Shown here piece after piece: positions 60,976 to 64,000 of a stretch of 64,000 bases of DNA. Made by a program: the position numbers and the translations under genes. Each line of letters starts with the position of its first letter. Position 1 is the first letter of the stretch. The stretch is from Rhizopus arrhizus (lineage: Eukaryota > Mucoromycota > Mucoromycetes > Mucorales > Rhizopodaceae): positions 558,001 to 622,000 of the forward strand of contig JAKZZE010000007.1 of assembly GCA_024220505.1 (NCBI GenBank). The letters run 5' to 3'. The notes under the pieces are model-generated. The model searched no databases and had not been told where the DNA came from. It worked only from the letters and a program-made list of their open reading frames with translations.

Positions 60976-61679
60976 ATACCCTTACGAGCAGCCGAGGCGA
61001 ACGAGGAAGTTGTAGGTGCTGGAGTGGAGGTAGGAGTGGGAGGTGACTTCCACTTGGAGGCCTCAAATCCAGCAGGCTTGTTAACTGCTACAGTTTTGGG
61101 TGCAGCAGGAAGTGAGGCATTAAGAGTCTCTAGCTCTTTAATACGGCGATGAGCTGCCTCAAGGTCAACTCTTAGATCCTGGTTCTCTTTGGTCAGAGCT
61201 TCCAGGTGTGTAAGGCGTTGACCTTGGCTTGTAATCATGGCCATGATCGGTTGGAACCAATTAGGCATGCCAGGGAGGATACCAAAGTCAAGAGGCCCAT
61301 TAAGTGAGAGGGCAGATGCGGTAGGAGCAGTGGCAGGGTCAAAATGAAAATCTGGCTCGCTTGTCAGTGTGGTGGTGGTGGTAGTAGGGTTGGTGATATT
61401 GGCTATGTCCATGTTGTGTTTTGGCTTACCGGTTGGGTGACGCTCAATATCAAGAGGTAGGAAGGGCGGAGAACGATCTGCAAGGGTGCGTTTAGTGGCT
61501 GCAGAGGGTTCAGGGTCAGGGGAAGTTTGTATTTTGTTGTTGGTGTTCTTCTTCTGACTGTCTAAAGGAGTATTTGTTGGATTTCTCGATGGAATTTTGA
61601 TCTTAGAAGGTGAAAGTTGTTGTTTGTTGTTTATCTTGGATGGATTGATTGAACTAATGATGGACTGCTTTGTTTTTCT
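60976..61679 (-). pseudogene. Retroelement gag/ORF1-like N-terminal fragment
   Basis: Minus-strand frame open from a stop at 61,682 down to 60,948, with the first Met at 61,412 (MDIANITNP). It is Pro/Thr-rich, with PNWFQPIMAMITSQGQRLTH and a coiled-coil-like ALTKENQDLRVDLEAAHRRI segment. It ends in SFASAARKG near 60,978, after which the sequence becomes unrelated. Proteins of this pattern normally continue into the RTFAPP segment seen in opposite orientation at 60,389-60,579. The element has therefore been broken and inverted, or two copies are present. Confidence 0.55.
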
Positions 61680-62230
61680 TTAAAGAAGTGTGAATGGATG
61701 ATTATTTAGCCGTAGAAATTGGTGTAACAATCAAAAATGTGAAAGAAGTAAAAGAAGTTGTGAATTACGCGGTAGTTTAGACTAAGAAAGTGAAGGACTT
61801 GCGGATAGTAAAGAAATAAGAAAATAGTTAACCAAAGAAACCGATAGGTGTTCGTTTGTTAGGTTTTAAGAGTTATCAAAGAAAACAGCAGTTCACCAGA
61901 GAGAATAACCCTGTCTATCCAGACAGAAAACCAAAGACAAGAAAATTAGGTCTTCAAAAAAAGGTATCGTTTATTGATTCGCATAAGTTATTCTTTTTGA
62001 TGTATCCATCATTCATAACTCGATATGAAAACAGTATTAATAAGCTACATGTAAAATATATCCAATAGATAGGCTACAGGTTAATTCGGATAATCTTCAT
62101 TAAGGATAAGATGCTGCGTAATTGCACGGTTAAATTATATTAAATCCAGGAACTAAATCACAGTCAATCGCAGTCAATCATATACGAGTATTCTATGGAT
62201 AAATGCTTATGATGACAAAGATAACAATGG
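61680..62230. other. Unassigned 5' flank of retroelement fragment
   Basis: About 550 bp of sequence upstream (minus sense) of the gag-like fragment. No coding signal beyond short frames. Confidence 0.35.
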
Positions 62231-62430
62231 AAGAACACGTAACCATTATCTATTTGTCATCAGTTATATCATACTCATTAATTATTAATCCATGACATGA
62301 AATATTATCCGTGTATGAAAAGTATAAATAGAGTATCATTTTCTTATTAAATAAAGCAATCTCTTTATCGAGTCTCGTCCTCTCTTGTTCCTTTCTATTC
62401 TTGGATAAATCACTTTTATACATAATTGAA
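62230..62430 (+). repeat. LTR-like sequence
   Basis: AAAAGTATAAATAGAG (TATA box 62,323-62,330) is followed by TTAAATAAAGCAATC (AATAAAG at 62,349-62,355) and TCGAGTCTCG. This matches the layout and some bases of the 151-bp repeat (AGTATAAATA..AATAAAG..GAGTCTC) at 60.3 kb. The borders are a guess. Confidence 0.4.
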
Positions 62431-63039
62431 AATAAACTAAATTTACAAATGATATCAAACATAACACAATTGAAGGAAATGATGTAAATGGGAATGAGTG
62501 AATATAAACTAAACTTTGTGGCATAAGGAGAGTTAGAACAGTATAAACTATTTTAGCGTCAAACATGTCAGGGAAATACTAGAATAAAAATGGTAAATGA
62601 AAGGGAAGAAATTTAAGCTTTGAGCAATGATCAATGCTGTTGAAGCTCCGCCGAGACAACACCGAAATCGAACCCAGATTTCTTACACCCGTCATCGACT
62701 CGCTACCGACCCCCCAGGTCACCAACAGACATCTTTTATTTTCTCGAATTTCTTTCTCATTGACTTTACTCATTCCATTCGGCCATGACCAAGTTGAGCT
62801 AGACCCAAAAAGAAGACAACCAAAAGCTTCACCTCTTTAAGGCGAGTATTACTGCACCAAAAAGGAACTAGTTTAGTAATCCAGAACCTCTTTAAAAAGA
62901 ACTAAAAATTTCGCCACACAAATTGAATTTATTATCTCATATTTCCGGGTACTGTCAAAAGTGAAATTGCACGGTAGAACTAATAACCAAAAATGAAGGA
63001 GCTTGCGGGAGTCTTTGATTTACTAGTAGAAACGATATA
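62430..63039. other. Non-coding, about 600 bp
   Basis: No recognisable gene. A GC-richer block at 62,630-62,840 has open frames on both strands (64-68 codons) without any motif I know. Confidence 0.35.
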
Positions 63040-63255
63040 CAGTAGGTGGAAAAATGGTCCGGATGTTTTTAAATTATTCACAAATATCGTTATAGCTTTA
63101 CCAAATCTCAGTCAAATTGAACAAAGCAAACATTATTTTGAAGAGAAAGCATTACTTTATGTTTAGTAAAATTTTGATATGTCACACAAAAGTTCAAAGG
63201 GAGCTACAAAAGATCAAATATTTCAGCAACATCCGGACCATTTTTCAGGGTGCCC
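63040..63255 (+). mobile_element. 216-bp MITE with TA flanks
   Basis: Inverted ends GAAAAATGGTCCGGATG (left, 63,049-63,065) and CATCCGGACCATTTTTC (right) are exact complements over 17 bp. The outermost bases are less matched (CAGTAGGTG versus the inverse of CAGGGTGCCC). The element is flanked by TA on both sides, as for Tc1/mariner insertions. The inside has no ORF, so this is a non-autonomous element. Confidence 0.7.
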
Positions 63256-63439
63256 TATAGAATTTTAATTATCCAGATTGTTCAATGCTGCTGACTCAGA
63301 AGCCGTCACTTTTGTCTCAGATGATTAATAATACACTAAATTCGTATTAATAATCAAAAAAAAATATAAATATCTACTTTTTTTTGCTGATTTAGCACGT
63401 CTTCTTCTTCTTTCGTTATTATTGCTGTTTTATACAAAT

Positions 63440-63778
63440 ATGGTTCACTCTTTGCCTTTGGATGCACAAGATAACACCCAGTCTTTACTCAAATCTGGTC
63501 ATTCTTACCCATCCATCATAAAACGAGTGCCTGGAGTCAAGAAAAGCACCATCAGCGACTATAAGCGAAGGTGGTTTCCTAACATGGAGCCCCTTAAATC
63601 AGGCCGTAAGTCCGAAATTACTGCTACAACCAAGTCCTACATCAGACGGTCAGTCATAACTGGTAAATTAAAGACGGGGAAGGGTGTACAACGATATTTA
63701 TGTGATGTTGGATGCGCAATTGGCTACTCTGCTTGCTTAAAACTTTTAAAATCGATGGGATTCCTGGCCCGTGTTTAG
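63440..63778 (+). pseudogene. Tc1-like transposase N-terminal fragment
   Basis: 112 residues from MVHSLPLDAQDN (Met at 63,440; an earlier Met at 63,422 is possible). It holds the two helix-turn-helix units used for TIR binding: SYPSIIKRVPGVKKSTISDY and GRKSEITATTKSYIRRSV. The frame stops right after LKSMGFLARV, where intact proteins go on to the DDE domain. The next 200 bp look like an LTR, so the gene was probably cut by a retroelement insertion. An upstream T-rich promoter-like block is retained. Confidence 0.75.
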
Positions 63779-63780
63779 GA

Positions 63781-64000
63781 AAGGGGAGTTTTAGGCAAAT
63801 ATAATATAGCAATCAAAGATAAAGAAATACTGTTAGAACTTGGTATCTCTTTATTAAGTTAAGATAACTATGATTAGATAAAAAAAAATTCTACATGTAA
63901 AAAATGAGAGTATTTATAGACATGATACGGATAAAGAATTAGGACAGATTTATAATCAACTTGACAGAATAGATGATTACGATTTCTAATTATTAGTTTA
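63781..64000 (-). repeat. LTR-like sequence at window end
   Basis: On the minus strand TATAAATACTC (63,909-63,918) is followed by AATAAAG (63,849-63,855), again the LTR-like layout. It interrupts the Tc1-like transposase frame and runs off the window. Confidence 0.4.

Overview
The window looks like nuclear DNA of an early-diverging fungus, most likely Mucoromycota (Mucorales-like). It is AT-rich. Its genes are cut by many introns of about 45-80 bp with GT..AG ends. The proteins are fungal (Ssd1/Sts5, a Zn2Cys6 regulator, a Ste11-type MAPKKK). The degenerate mobile elements (LINE, Tc1/IS630-like, Fanzor) also fit that group. There is no operon logic; each gene is a separate transcription unit. 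I rebuilt exons by hand from splice sites and reading-frame continuity, and nearly every chain closes in frame.

Layout. 1-2,211: end of an MFS transporter, then uroporphyrinogen decarboxylase (heme synthesis). 2,212-16,166: mostly non-genic and mobile DNA, with one Ser-rich orphan protein, a decayed DDE transposase, two LINE 3' fragments, a decayed Fanzor, and an apparently intact Fanzor nuclease gene inside a 3.6-kb element with nearly identical 203-bp terminal inverted repeats. 16,167-19,951: Ssd1/Sts5-like RNA-binding pseudonuclease. 22,928-32,083: a plus-strand gene run with MCM6, an SRAP/HMCES DNA-protein crosslink protein, epsin and a zinc alcohol dehydrogenase. 32,302-33,656: a broken cystathionine beta-synthase gene. 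34,074-38,936: DMT transporter and ataxin-2/Pbp1 homologue. 41,988-46,230: CBS-PB1 tail-anchored protein and bifunctional PFK-2/FBPase-2. 48,580-57,555: Ste11-like MAPKKK, mitochondrial dehydrogenase kinase homologue, a 7-TM protein and a Zn2Cys6 regulator. 58,600-64,000: dense mobile-element debris (Tc1 fragments, LTR-like repeats, a perfect 151-bp inverted repeat around a gag-like fragment, a TA-flanked MITE).

How the parts relate. The housekeeping genes serve unrelated pathways: heme, replication, DNA repair, endocytosis, glycolytic control, MAPK signalling and RNA control. The most interesting part is 10,627-15,867. There an RNA-guided-nuclease-type gene (Fanzor, the eukaryotic TnpB relative) keeps all three RuvC acidic residues and a Cys4 zinc site, is spliced from four exons, and sits in an element whose ends are almost identical, so it looks young. 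It abuts a dead, divergent Fanzor. Non-coding stretches inside the element are candidate guide-RNA sources.

Limits. No database search was possible. Function names rest on recognised motifs. Exon borders are predictions, and one junction in the ataxin-2 homologue is unresolved.
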